From Rhynchopus sp. YZ270_cl-10 (Eukaryota; Euglenozoa; Diplonemea; Diplonemida; Diplonemidae): DNA of 64,000 nt. Numbering within the stretch: the first letter of the stretch is position 1; each line of letters opens with the position of its first letter. The stretch is from the NCBI GenBank assembly GCA_964035575.1, contig OZ037909.1:434001-498000 (forward strand), written 5' to 3'. This document shows positions 29,527 to 40,499 of this stretch, piece by piece. The notes below the pieces were generated by a model. That model saw only the letters and a list, made by a program, of their open reading frames with translations, was not told where the DNA came from and did no database searches. The translations under genes and the position numbers were made by a program.

Positions 29527-32500
29527 TCACAGCTCGGAGCCCGACTTCTCCTCACCAGTCTCCTTCGTTTCTTCCTTGGGCTCTTCCTTGTCATCCTCAG
29601 GTGCCTCAGCGCTTGCTGCCTCTTCTTCCGCCTTCTTCTTCTCCTCCTTGGCCTTCTTCTTCTCAGCCTCCTCAGCCTTGCGCTTTGCGAGGTGCTCAGC
29701 CTCCTTGGCCTTCCTCTCCTCGTCCTCCTTGGCCTTCTTCTTGTCAGTCACCTGGCCAATGACTTCCTCGAGCACCTTCTTCTTCTCCACGTACATGTCC
29801 TTCGTGCAGGAGTCCTCGGAGCCCTCGCCATACTCGGCCCACTCGCTGACCTCCTCAAGCGCCTTCACGATTGCCTCGCGGTTGTCCTCGGTGATGAACT
29901 CCTGCATGTCCTCGTTGTCAAGCACGCCCTGTAAAATATGGGGGTGTCAAAACATGTTCTCAAAAGAAAAGTAAAGTAGAAGAAGAAGAAGAAGAAGAAG
30001 AAGAGAGAGAATTTGAACGTGCAAACGCCTCACCGTTAATAGCGGACGCCGTCAATTAATAATGTGCAGACAATCAAACATCAAGCAGCACCCACATACC
30101 TCGAACTTGGTCCAGTACATGTAGGTCTCAAGGTCGTTCTTGGCGGCCGCAGCAGCGCGCTTGACATCCTCGATGCTGTTAGGGGGTGGTGTTGAGATGG
30201 TACAGATGATGAAAACCAGGTTTTCGAGACGTGTTCGCCTTTTTGCAATGTCTTGGTGTTAGTATTTTTTTACATACTCCTGAAGCTTCGTGAGCACCTC
30301 GATGGAGCGCTCGTAGTCAGCAGGTCCCATTGGGTGCGGTGCGACGGTCTGGACGGCGTAGGTGAGGTCCTTTCTGTGCTTCTTGATCTCGGTCTTGTTG
30401 ACGTACTTGTACTTGGGCTCCTCGGGCTTCACCTCCTCCTTCTCCTCAGCCTTGTCGTCGCCAGTCTTGTCGGCGTCCTCCTTCTTCTCGTCAGCGTCCT
30501 CAGGCTTCGCCTCCTCCTGGGGCTTGTCCTCCTCCTTCTTGTCCTCGTCCTTCTTCTCCTCGTCCTTCTTGTCCTCAGAGTCAGTAGAGTTGGTGGCGTT
30601 CACCTTCGGCTCCTTGATCTTGACTGTGGGGTGGGGTGGTGTGGGTAGTGACGTATGGCGTAGGTTGACTGTGCATACTCTTCTTGGTCACCTGGACGTG
30701 CTCGTCGTACTTGACCTTTGCGCTGTCAATCTCAACGAGACCCTCGTTCGTCAGGCGCACCTGGACCTGGACGGAGTGGGTGCTCGAGGCGTTCTTGTCC
30801 TCCTTGTTGAAGCCAAGCGCCTCGAGTGCGTCAGGGATGCCCTGTAGGGGAGGGTGTGTAGCAGTAGCGGAGAGAGGGGGGAGAGGGGAGAGGGGAGAGG
30901 GGAGATCTAGTATAGGATATAGACAGCCAATAAAAGTGAGGAATAGAGGAGACCGACGAACCGGTTCCAGAACTGATGATAAAGGCAAAAGAAAGGGGGG
31001 ATGGAGAGGAGGTCTTTGGATAATATGCTGTAAACGAAAACGATGAGGGGGACGCAAGGCAGAAAACACACCGCAACAAAAACAAAGAAATCCTGATGAA
31101 GATGGTGGTTGAATTGTGTTAAAGGTGGGGTTAATCGGCACAGCTGCGTTCCCGGCCAACCGGAACTCGAAGAGTTCCGAGGAAATGATAGCTATTCTGC
31201 CCAAATAGAGCAAGAACAAAAGTCAACATAAAAGATAGTCAGTCTATATCCATTAGATCTCCCCAATCGTGGCAAAAGCCACTCCACCAGGGTGGTTGAT
31301 AGGAGAGGGGAGAGGGGAGAGGGGAGAGGGGAGAGGGGAGAGGGGAGGAGGTGCAAACCTGAAGCGACACGGTCTTGAGGAGCTCGGGCTCCTGCCCGGC
31401 GTGCTCGAGGAAGAGGCTCAGGTCGAAGTCCTTCGTACGCGACACGGTGATCGACTTCTTCGACCCGACAAGCGAGTGCGAGAACAGCGGGCGCATCTGT
31501 AGAACGGTAGAAATAGGCGAAGCCACACAGAATACACACAACCACCACGACGGCAAGACACGGCTTTCTAATGGGGGAACCATACCTTGGAGGGCTTCTC
31601 GCTTCCCTCAAGCTGGGACAGCTTGAAGGACACGTTGTACGACGGGTAGTCAGTCACGGTGAAACCCTGTAAAAGATTTTTTTTCAGGAAGTAGAGTTTT
31701 TCATGTTGCTTTGGTTAGATTATCCTGCATTGTTTTGCCACAATATGAGGGGTGTGCATACCTTGGTACGGAAGGTCTCGCTGAGCTTGGCTGCCTCGAA
31801 TGCCGCTCCAAGCACCATGCACTCATCTCCGTTGAGGGTCTTGTCCAGGGTGCGTCCACCCAGCACCTCGGACAGAGACGTCTGCAGGGCAGGCACACGG
31901 ATACCTCCTGCAAAGAGGTAGGGAAAGGGATGTGGGGATTCAGGTAGTAAAGGTTGGTAAAGTGGCTTTAATGTTCATGCCCCCCTACCCTCGTCGAGCT
32001 CGTGCAAAGGGGGTGGGGCGTGGGTGTAAAAAAGACATTACCTCCGACCACCTCAACTGCCTGCAGGTCCTCGGGCTTGAGTCCGGCCTTCTCGAGGGCG
32101 TTCAACAACGGTGGTGCGGCGCGCTCAAAGAGCTTCGCTGCGATCTGTGTGGGAAAGAATTTTTTTTCTCTTAAAAAAACAAACGCTATTTTGACTACAT
32201 ACCTCCTCAAACTCAACACGGGTGATGGTGTAGAAGAAGGGCTTTCCTTCGTAGAGCTCTTCGACGTGGACAGGGGCCTGCTTGTTTGCCGAGAGCGTCT
32301 CCTTTGCCTTGTTGGCGACACGGAGGAGGACGGTCTGCGCCTTCATGGAGGCGCGGTCGGTTTTGCCGGCGAAGGAGAGGCCGGTCTCCTCCTCGAACTT
32401 CTTCATGAGGTGGTCTGCGATGCAGTCTGTGAAGGCACGTCCACCGAGGCTTTCGTCGTAGGTCACGGCAAGGGTCTCGAGGTTGCCGAGCTCACCACCA

Positions 32501-33240
32501 CGCTTGGGCTTACCGTTCACCTCAGTTGCCTCTGTGAAGCGGTACACTCCGACCTCAGTACGCGAAGCTCCCATGTCGTAGATCACAATGGTTGTGGTCT
32601 GGTTGCCGAATCCACGTCTCTGCACACCGTACTGCAGTGCTGCCGCAAGGGTGTTGGACACCAGACTGAGAACAGGAAGGCCGGTCAGGTTGGCAGCATG
32701 CACCAAAGCCTCCCTCTCAGCGACCGTCATGAAAGCAGGGACAGTGATGACAGAACCGGTCACGTCGATCTCAAGGTGCTTCTCGGCCTGCTTCTTGACG
32801 TATCCCAGAAGCTGTGCGATCAGCTCTTCGGGGCTGTATGTGGTTTCGGGGTGTGGGTTGTTGATGAGAATCGTCTTTCTAGTGGGGTCCTCGGAGAAGC
32901 TGTAGGGGAGGCCAAATCCTTTTATGAAAGTCTCCTCACGGAATTCGGCATCGGCGTAACTCTTTCCGGCGAGTCTGTTCATGAAGGTGTACATCTGGTC
33001 GGGGAAACGTGGCGCCAGGTTGTACGCATCCTCACCAAGGAACCGGTCGTCGCCTCTGTACCCAATGTAGTTGTTGCTTTTGCGTTTGCTCTGCTCGTTC
33101 AGCACCAGGTCAATACCAGTACCCGGCTTCACCCCCGCGACCTTAATGAAGTCGGACCCAAAGTCGACCGCAATAATCTGACTGTTCACAGCCGTCGCCA
33201 AAAGCGCCAGCGCGCTTAACCGCAATATTGTCGACCCCAT
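29527..33240 (-). CDS. ER HSP70-like chaperone, GRP170/HYOU1/Lhs1 type
   Basis: Nine exons: 33240-32203, 32144-32042, 31907-31762, 31666-31586, 31496-31359, 30841-30679, 30623-30278, 30175-30100, 29928-29527. All phases agree and give 830 residues. GRP170 proteins act in the ER lumen as holdases and as nucleotide exchange factors for BiP. A signal peptide (MGSTILRLSALALLATAVNS) leads directly into the HSP70 nucleotide-binding domain (IAVDFGSDFIKVAGV, DMGASRTEVGVY, VVGGGIRVPALQ). The beta-domain is followed by a Glu/Lys/Asp-rich insertion near residues 560-630, and a helical C-terminus with a long KKAKE-type charged stretch. This layout separates it from ordinary BiP. The last residues are SGSEL, not a standard KDEL signal. 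Donors include two less usual forms (GTAATG, GTTTGC). Confidence 0.93.
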
Positions 33241-33476
33241 ATTGTTAGTTTACCCCAAAAAAAATTCTCAAAAATGAGAACAAAAAAAAAAAAAAACAAA
33301 CAAAAAAGGATCCGCAAATAAAGGAGCGCAAAGGAAAGCAAAGGCAAAGGCAAATGTACAAAAAGAAGTGAAAAAAAAGATCAAAAAATGTGTGCAAAGA
33401 GGCGAATCACCTCAGGTTTCTGGAAAAATGAGGGGGGCTATGAATAATGGGTGGGAAATTTTTAGGCTATTTTCCC

Positions 33477-33640
33477 CCTAACACGTAGTGTATTAAGAAA
33501 CTAAACACAAAGAACGCCAACGTTCAGATCTTGTGTAACAGTATTTTCCGCAACAGATTTTTTACCCCCCTATTTGGCTGCGTTCGACGAAAAAAAAACA
33601 CTGCTACTTTTATTGTTATCAAATTGTCACAAAGAGATAC
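33477..33640. repeat. Dispersed repeat, copy 2 of the 20690/33477 pair
   Basis: Same block order and orientation as 20690-20850, with small indels. It lies about 240 bases upstream of the GRP170 start. Confidence 0.7.
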
Positions 33641-33825
33641 CCCTCGAATTCCTTCTCAGACGGGGACACCCCCAGTTGGTGTGCGAAGGCGTTCATTACG
33701 AGAGCACACGAGGGGTGCACGATACTTCTACTGCGGGAAGGCACACAATGTCATTAATTTGAATCACATTTGGGGGAAAGAATAGGATGCCTTTTTTTTT
33801 AATCTAATTCTATCTAATGAACTTC

Positions 33826-33905
33826 AAAAAGACAGTGGAGATTGCACAACTGTGGCAAACACAACCATGGCAACTACACTACTCCAACAATTTATCAAAA
33901 AAAAA
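33826..33905. repeat. Dispersed 80-base repeat, copy 1
   Basis: It matches 61920-61990 at about 90% over the shared blocks (GATTGCACAACTGTGGCAA, CTACACTACTCCAACAA, TTATCAAAAAAAA). Confidence 0.7.
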
Positions 33906-34424
33906 TCGAAGGGGGAGAAAGTGGGTTTGAACCGTTCTGGAATGATACCAAGGGAAAACGATATTGCCATTGTACATAACCATATTAGGCCCCCCCCTGT
34001 AATACGGCGAATCTATCCGAATTGGTTGGACCACAACAATAGTACATAAAAAAGGGACTAAGATGGGTACACACACGGTCTTTGCTGTCCCTCCTTGGCT
34101 TGGGAGCGGTTCTTGTAACACAAGGGGAAAAAAATAAGATTTTTTTTTCTTTTCTATGGAATACAAGGGTTGCGAAATAGCAACTTATTTTGCTTTATTC
34201 TCATAGTTCGTAGTCCGCCGGAGTCCGCCAAAAAAAAATTTCACCAAGACCCGCCCGAGTTGAGACGGACCTGAGACGGACCTGAGACGGACTCAGGCAA
34301 ACTCCGCCCGAGTCCGCCCGAGTCCGTCTCAGGTCCGTCTCAACTCGGGCGGACCTGAGACGGACTCGGGCGGACTCAGGCGGACTCGGGCGGAGTTCGC
34401 CCGAGTTGGGGTACGAACACCCTC

Positions 34425-34760
34425 CATGGTTGTACAAAGTACTCGAAGAGTATCGAGTACTCGAAAACGAAAAAAATAGGCCACTCGACACTCGAGTACT
34501 CGCCCGACCCATTTTTTTTTTCTCTTCAATTTACTCGTTCTGGCACTCGAGTACTCGAACGAGTGAAAAAAGTGGGGGGGGAAAAAAACAGTACTCGGCC
34601 GAGTACTCGAGACTTTTTTCTACTCGTTCGAGTACTCGAGTGCCAGAACGAGTAAATTGAAGAGAAAAAAAAATGGGTCGGGCGAGTACTCGAGTGTCGA
34701 GTGGCCTATTTTTTTCGTTTTCGAGTACTCGATACTCTTCGAGTACTTTGTACAACCATG
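34425..34760. mobile_element. Palindromic element rich in CGAGTACTCG
   Basis: Arms of about 165 bases start CATGGTTGTACAAAGTACTC and end with its complement. They are packed with GAGTACTCGA units, and the small centre is near 34592. The near-perfect arms mean a long hairpin. No coding sequence. Confidence 0.8.
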
Positions 34761-34895
34761 ACCCTCACTCCATTTTCCACCTTGGGATGCTGCCCCATCC
34801 CTCAAATAAAAGTTTCGCCCACCCCATCCCCAGTAAACCATTTGCGCAGGGAGTTGTTTGTATTTTAATTTTTGTATTATTATCATTGTTATAAA

Positions 34896-36244
34896 TATAC
34901 ATAGCGCTCTATTTAGAGTATTAGGGTATACTTAGAGTCTGGGATTTTGGGCCAAGTCAGTTAGAGTCCAGTTAGAGTATAATTAGAGTCGCTTTTCTTC
35001 AATTAGACTATAATTAGAGTGCAGTTAGAGCATAATTAGACTCTAACTACACTCTAATTATAGTCTAATTAGAGTAAAACAACAGGCTTCTTGTAGGTGC
35101 AAACGCCGTAAGGAACCGGTTCCCCTAAGGTTCCTCTGTAGGACCCAGGTGCCCAGGTACCCACATAGCTGAAAATAAGACTTGGGGAACCGAGTTCTCA
35201 GCCGGACTGGGACACAATATGTGAAGGCGCTGTGGGTCCGCCTGAAAGCGGGTCGGGGACCCGGTCGCGGGAGGGTGGGGGCCTAGTCCTAGTCCTACTG
35301 TACCTAGTACCCAGTACCGGGACTCGGGACCCGGCTTATTCTCAGCTATGGGTACCCAGGTACTCAAACCCGCGCAGTGGCACATGCCCTCAAGTGTGAG
35401 TGACCCACACATTAGGGAATGCGATGCAAAAACTCTATGTGCACCTTCGGTGCAACGCCGCAGACAGGCCAAGCAGCGTTGGACTCAGAGGAATGCCTGC
35501 TGTGCAGGTATCAAACATGAGAACCAACTCCCAGCAACAAGGGGCGCCTTTTGGCGGGCGTTATTGAAGGTGTTTCGGGTGCAAAGTTTTCTACAAATGT
35601 TGATGCGCGGGTACAGAAGTGGTGTCTTGTTCTTTCATCTGTAGGAATGTAAATGTCAATCGAATTTAACTACCACTAAGGGGTCGAAGGGGTAATCCCA
35701 GTATCAACGGCTGTGTTGACGGGAAATCTATAGCGAGCATACGTTCATTTCAGCCGAAGAAATACTACTTATGAACCCAGGAGAGATCCAAGCCTGAACG
35801 CGCTGAACAACTACCCGCGATTGACTTAGATGTTATACCAAAGAGAATTCATAACAAAACAACACCCTGCCCCATACACTAAATAGCCATGCTTCAAGTG
35901 CATGCCCTGGGCCAAAATTCCTGTGCTAAAAAGGCAACAAGACCATCCACAAGGAGTGTGAATTGTGCACTGGTTTTCTGGGGGAACAAACAATATTTTC
36001 TTGTGTCTGGTTCTCTGCAAGCAGAGAACAGACTTTCTGGATTACAAAGTCGAATTTCTTGCACTAGCTATGCCCCCTGGGTTGATGGCAAAAGCATTGG
36101 TTGATGTGTCCCTCTTTATTGACCCTCTTATAAGACTCTAATTATACTCTAATTAGAGTTCAGTTAGAGTTTTAAAGACTCTAATTATACTCTAACTGCC
36201 GACTCTAATGATCTAATTAGAGTCTAATTAGAGCGCTATGTATA
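34896..36244. mobile_element. TIR element with TTAGAGT-rich ends carrying the structured cargo
   Basis: Tips: TATACATAGCGCTCTA and TAGAGCGCTATGTATA. The sub-terminal parts (34905-35075 and 36125-36230) are arrays of CTCTAATTAGAGT-like units in both orientations. A further inverted pair lies inside (35136-35172 and 35335-35372: CCCAGGTACCCA..TAGCTGA against its complement). The segment 35463-36084 is the second copy of the candidate structured RNA. No coding sequence. Confidence 0.75.
35463..36084 (+). ncRNA. Candidate structured RNA, copy 2
   Basis: Homologous to 16708-17468. The equivalent stems are GTTGG/CCAAC (35478, 35524), CTCA/TGAG (35484, 35518), CCTGC/GCAGG (35496-35508), CGCC-TTTT-GGCG (35545-35556), GTTCTC/GAGAAC (36010-36029, loop TGCAAGCA) and GACTTT/AAAGTC (36031-36051). 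Pairing is kept while the bases differ from copy 1 in the third, fourth and fifth of these. The middle part is too diverged to align by eye. The two copies lie in TIR elements with different termini. Confidence 0.4.
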
Positions 36245-36251
36245 AATGTAA

Positions 36252-37012
36252 TACCGTATTCGGAAAAATGTTGCAACGTAAAAATGTTGGAACGTAAAAA
36301 TGTTGTAACGGAATAATGTTGTAACGCTGCGGATCGCGGGAAGTTGTAACTTTATTCCGTTACAACATTTTTATGACTGGGGTGAACTTTGTCTTAGGGA
36401 TTTTTTTTGGAACAGTCGGCATAATCCCCAACCTCACACACCACACCCCAATTTCAAGCCGATAATTCGTGTTTCAGGTTTTTCGACGTCCTCCCCCACC
36501 CCTCACCCAAATAAAAAATGAAACAAATGGGATTAGCCCAATTCTGCAAGCGCCGCAATCCCCACGAGCCTGTTTCGGAAGGAGGAGATGCCCCCAACCT
36601 GGCGTTCCTTGCTGGTAGCGCCGCAAGCGCAGTGGGGCTAGACGACAGCACATCTCGTGCTGTCGCAAATGAGGTCAGCGCTGCAAGCAGCACGCGAGCG
36701 GGAAAGGATAGTAAACGTACCCCCTTGCCCTGTCCAGTTTGATGTGGAACAAAAAAAGTCGAGCCTACGGCTAAGTTGAACAACACCAAAAAAAAAAAAA
36801 AAAAAAACATCATCCCCCCGCCCCCCGCCCTTTTTTCACCACCGTCAGAGGCACAAGATTTTTCTTTTCAAAAACCACCCCCGCACCAGCAAAAATCCCT
36901 AAGACAAAAATAAACCCCAAAAAAATGTTGTAACGGAATAATGTTGTAACGCTGGGCCATTTTTTCCAGCGTTACAACATTATTCCGTTGCAACATTTTT
37001 CCGACTACGGTA
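36252..37012. mobile_element. TIR element with AAAATGTTGTAACG sub-terminal repeats (761 bp)
   Basis: Tips: TACCGTATTCGGAAAAATGT and its near-complement ending CGACTACGGTA. Several copies of AATGTTGTAACG follow each tip in inverted orientation. A GC-rich stretch at 36530-36725 reads as host-like coding sequence on the plus strand (LAQFCKRRNPHEP, NLAFLAGSAASAVGLDD) and ends at a donor-like GTACCC, so it may be a captured exon. Confidence 0.75.
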
Positions 37013-37457
37013 ATATTATATACCTGGATATTACCAGCTATATAATTCAAAAATATAATACAAACAACTCCCTGCGCAAATGGTGTACTTTTCGCTTTCT
37101 TCATAGACATTGAGATGGGGTGGGTGAAAATTTTGCATTTGCTGAGGGATGGGGCAGTATCCCGAGGTGGAAAATGGAGTGAGGGTGGTCGTACCCCAGC
37201 TCGGGCCCGAGTCCGCCCGAGTCCGCCGGAGTCCGCCCGACTCGGGCGGACCTGAGACGGACTTTCAAAGTCCGCCAAAAGTCCGTCTCGACTCGGGCGG
37301 ACTCGGGCGGACTCCGGCGGACTACGAACTATGTATTCTAGGAGAGTCTTTTTGTGACGTGGTTTGGGGATCTAGAAGAGAGGGGGAGAGAGAGCATCAG
37401 GGGGTTTTTTTATAAAGTGGATTTTGATAACCATACACCTCTTCAAGGCACATGCAG

Positions 37458-37825
37458 GCACATAATAAAAGTGTCCAAATATCCGCATGATTTTCTTCTA
37501 ATTTGCCCTTATATAATCCCCTGAAAAATTGACAAAATAGAGGAAATTTTTGCAGGCACAAAATAGAAACTTAACACGCATCACACGATAAAACCCATGG
37601 GAGAGGTTGTGGTGAAACGCACACACCTCGACCTGTTTGGTGAGGAGGTGGCTCTGCAGCGCGGTTCGTCCCCAGAACCACAAAGTGTGTTCAAAGTGCT
37701 TTGTTTTCTATTTCCTCCTTCATTTCATGAAGTGACATAATAAAAGTGTCCAAAATATCCGCGATTTTCTTCTAATTTGCCCTTATATAATCCCCTGAAA
37801 AATTGACAAAATAGAGGAAAACAAA
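37458..37825. repeat. Two 88-base direct repeats around a dispersed repeat copy
   Basis: The repeats at about 37460-37548 and 37736-37825 (ATAATAAAAGTGTCCAAA ... TTGACAAAATAGAGGAAA) are nearly identical. Between them lies the first copy of the 37563/45826 repeat. This could be a local duplication or a small element bounded by direct repeats; no protein is encoded. Confidence 0.7.
37563..37735. repeat. Dispersed ~180-base repeat with hairpins, copy 1
   Basis: It recurs at 45826-46015. Shared blocks are CCCATGGGAGAGGTTGTGGT, GTGGCTCTGCAGCGCGGTTC and TTTTCTATTTCCTC. Two hairpins are kept: one closed by GAGGT/ACCTC with a GTGAAACG loop region, and GGTTC-GTCCCCA-GAACC. Short open frames in both copies diverge by indels not in threes, so it is not coding. 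Confidence 0.65.
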
Positions 37826-37867
37826 CTTACAATATCTCGTTCTACAGACTAATCACTAAAATGAAAA

Positions 37868-37906
37868 GTTTATAAGATGAGCCTAAGCCTCTCATGTTTA
37901 TTCACC
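37868..37906. repeat. Dispersed hairpin motif, copy 4
   Basis: TTTATAAGATGAGCCTAAGC then CTCTCATGTTTATTCACC; weaker stem than copy 5. About 230 bases downstream of the WW-domain gene. Confidence 0.7.
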
Positions 37907-38138
37907 TTGAAAAAAAAATTGGGGGAAATGATTAAGATATTCTTTTCAATCGATGGAGTTTTCCACCAGGGGGAAAAAAAACACTCTTTCAGAGATGGGA
38001 AGTACATCTTGAAAGAAATTTTTATAACGTTGGGAGATTGATTCCCATAGGTCTATTTCTTACTCCACCCCCACCCCATTTTCTCCCTAAATTTGAACAG
38101 AATGTGGTACCAGAGTGGATACAGGAAGACCCCCTTTT

Positions 38139-39854
38139 TTAACTAACCAACCCTTCAATCTTTTTACACACAAAGACCTTCCAGTCGGAACCTTCTTGCC
38201 AGTCTTTTTCGAGAAGGCTTTTGGAGACACTGCGGATCACATCGAGAAAGAGGGTTTGGCTCATGGCACCTGAGTTGTAGAGGGGCTGGAGGAGGGATCG
38301 GATGTATTCGACCACCTCCTCTTTTGGGGGAGCGATTGCGACGTCTGCTCCTCCCCCTCCTCCTCCTCCTCCCACCCCCACTGCCTCCGCACCTTCAGTA
38401 GGTGGTACCCACGAAGTCTCGCCAGACTTTGTATTGTAATAGTAAGGCACGCCGTTCGGTGCAGTGTACTGTATCCATTCCTCTTCTGGTTGGTCGTCTA
38501 CTGGTGGCAGCGTTCTTGCGTGCTCGAGGAGGCGTAGTGTGGTGAACGTATCCTTCGCAGATTTTTCGATAAGAAGGAATGCATCCTCCGCGCTGGTCTC
38601 AATCTGCTCCCGCGACATTGTTTCAAAGGATGTAACAGAGTCGGTTATGATCGTTGGCGAAACAGATTTTCTCTCTTTAACAGTTTCCGCCGGCGACCCT
38701 GCAGCGACCAACGCATAGAAGTGATAGCTCCGAAGTTCGTGCAAAAATATTTCCGCTTCCTGTGGGGACTGTGCTCGAAGAATTCGGTCCGACAACGTTT
38801 CGAGTCGTCCGAGACCTTGCGACATCATATGAAGTGCGTCGGCACCTACACCAGCCTTTTCCTTCTCCTTCTGAGGGTGGGTGGCAGTGGTGGTGGATAT
38901 CTTTGCACTCTGATTCGTGATGTCTCGAAGAACTGGAGAGGGAAATGCCGTCCCCGATGGTGACGCAGATGGCGCACCACCACCACAATGCTTCTTCCGT
39001 AGGTCTCGCAGGCGGCGTGTACGAAGGCTACGAGGATCTTCGGAGGGGGGTGGTGCGGTGTCTGTTGGATGGTGTCATAGAAAGGTGGATGACAAAAAAA
39101 TTGTTTTGATTATAAACTACTATTTCACTAGAAGCCACGGTTTTTCTTCACATGATCTGAATCCGAATCCTTCCGGATCCTTAAAAGAGAGGACAGAAAT
39201 CATAAGAAAAGCTTTTTTTTGCATACCCATCTTTGGTGTCTTCCCCGATGCGATGGAAGTGTACGTTGCTGGAGATGGTGAGCGGCGGGCCTGCTGTCTA
39301 AGCCGCGCTGTTGCTGTCGCTGCAGACGATACACCGGAGGATGCAACTGACGCAACAGAATTGCTCCTCTTGCTTCGATCGCTTTGTGGTGAAGGTACTG
39401 TCACGGCACCACCACCACCACCCATCTCATGAACACACCGCTCCACAACCCCTTCGCACCGTCCCTCCCACCCACCCTGCAGGAAGACGCCATCCTGCGC
39501 ATGCTGCTGCAGGACCTCTGCGAGCGCTGTCTTCGCTATGGCGACGAAGCCCTGTTTGCTGAGCGAGCCTTCGTTGTAGCGTCCCTGCAGCTGCCCTTTG
39601 ATGTGCTCGAGAATAACCTCGCGGGTCGGCACAGCGCAGGGGACCCCCTGCGAAGAAGCATAATAGCTCGGCGGGAAGCCTCCCTGCTGTTCACCCTCCA
39701 ACGCCTCCCCGCGTGGATCATAATAATGTTGAAACGCTTCCTTCAGCTGAGTACGAGGCAATTGAACTGCCGCACTACCACTTGAAACACCAGAAGCATC
39801 TGTCGCACGCTCAGGGCTAACCGGGGGACTGCTAAACTCTGATACAACAGGCAT
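38139..39854 (-). CDS. WW-domain protein with two SRI-like helical modules
   Basis: Exons are 39854-39227 and 39061-38139, split inside an Asp codon (donor GTATGC, acceptor TCCAACAG), for 516 residues. A WW domain (EEWIQYTAPNGVPYYYNTKS, then GETSWVPP) lies near residues 375-407 and should bind proline-rich ligands. A helical module occurs twice: near residue 80 (EHIKGQLQGRYNEGSLSKQG) and at the C-terminus (EYIRSLLQPLYNSGAMSQT). Its pattern, L-P-x-Y-x-x-G-x-(I/L)-(S/T)-K, resembles the SRI-like region of PHRF1/SCAF proteins that touches the RNA polymerase II tail. A role at the transcription-splicing interface is therefore plausible but inferred. Between them are Ser/Arg-rich and Gly-rich linkers. 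The gene lies 147 bases downstream of its neighbour's stop. Confidence 0.8.
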
Positions 39855-40001
39855 ATTTTTTTGTTAACTCCCCCCTCCACTCCTGAAGGTGTGTGGAAAA
39901 AGCAAAGAAGAGGGAAATTAATAAAAAACGCATTATTTTCCTAAAAAAAGAGTCTTTTTTACTTGACGGAGATGAAGTTCTCCCAAAAAAAAAGCAATTT
40001 T

Positions 40002-40499
40002 TTAGCGATGCCGATTTCTGTCGTTATCTCGCGCTCTATTATTGAAATTGTTTCCATTGTTTCGATGGTTATTCCGTCGGTCTCGGTCGCGTCTCCGAGC
40101 GTCTTCTGCTGCCTTGCGCGATATGCCTTCGATGCGTTGTTCTAGGGTTGCATTTTGCGGGAGGAGTTTGAGAGGTGGGATACGGTCTGCAAGCATCTTC
40201 TTGCCTTCATCTGAGAGCAGCCCTGTACGCATATCCATTGCAGCGATGATGTCTTCGTACGGTATCAAAATACTACTACTGTAGGCCTCGTAGCTCTCCC
40301 TCCTCTTCTGCATAATCTTCCTCGCATGCTGCGTCTGCACTGCCACCGCCACCGCCGTCTCCTCCTCACCCAAGATATGCTTGCGCCCCGGCAGCCCATA
40401 CGTCACCTGAGCACTCCCCGAAGAAGGAGCACCCCCACCCCCTTCTTGCCCTGCCTTCACCTCAGAGACAATCCCTTCCAGGTCATTCTGACCCTCCAT
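40002..40499 (-). CDS. Small Arg/Asn-tailed protein, unknown
   Basis: A single exon of 165 residues starting at MEGQNDLEG. The middle is helical and moderately conserved-looking (YGLPGRKHILGEEETAVAVA, then IPYEDIIAAMDMRTGLL). The last 35 residues are almost only Arg, Asn and Asp (RRRDRDRRNNHRNNG), as in RNA-binding or nucleolar proteins. No family is recognised. Coding composition and the short gaps to neighbours support a real gene; the antisense frames have no such features. Confidence 0.65.
   Translation of the reverse strand: MEGQNDLEGIVSEVKAGQEGGGGAPSSGSAQVTYGLPGRKHILGEEETAVAVAVQTQHARKIMQKRRESYEAYSSSILIPYEDIIAAMDMRTGLLSDEGKKMLADRIPPLKLLPQNATLEQRIEGISRKAAEDARRRDRDRRNNHRNNGNNFNNRARDNDRNRHR

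Larger units (their letters stand above)
33241..34202. other. Intergenic region with dispersed repeats
   Basis: It holds the second copy of the 20690 repeat (33477-33640) and an 80-base repeat (33826-33905: GTGGAGATTGCACAACTGTG, then GGCAACTACACTACTCCAAC) that recurs at 61920-61990. No gene is recognised. Confidence 0.6.
34203..37332. mobile_element. Outer TIR element of a nested set (3.1 kb)
   Basis: The tips are ATAGTTCGTAGTCCGCCGGA and its complement. Each arm continues with dense GACTCGGGCGG / CCGCCCGAGTC units, and inside these with matching unique sequence: 34762-34880 (CTCACTCCATTTTCCACCTT ... GCGCAGGGAGTTGTTTGTAT) pairs with 37040-37190. Three further inverted-repeat elements sit inside: one in the left arm (34425-34760) and two side by side in the middle (34896-36244, 36252-37012). 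No transposase is seen. Confidence 0.7.

Noticed and set aside
32002-33219. Plus-strand frame of 405 codons opposite GRP170
   Set aside because: It is antisense to clear HSP70 motifs and crosses introns of that gene without meaning.
35477-35530. tRNA or tRNA-derived SINE head (GGACTCAGAGGAATGCC, then a CCTGC hairpin)
   Set aside because: The first part resembles a B/A-box region, but no T-arm, acceptor stem or correct anticodon loop can be formed, and the second copy differs at those places while keeping other stems.
37458-37825. Direct repeats as ends of a small LTR-type element
   Set aside because: At 88 bases with no primer-binding site, polypurine tract or coding remains, a local duplication is the simpler explanation.
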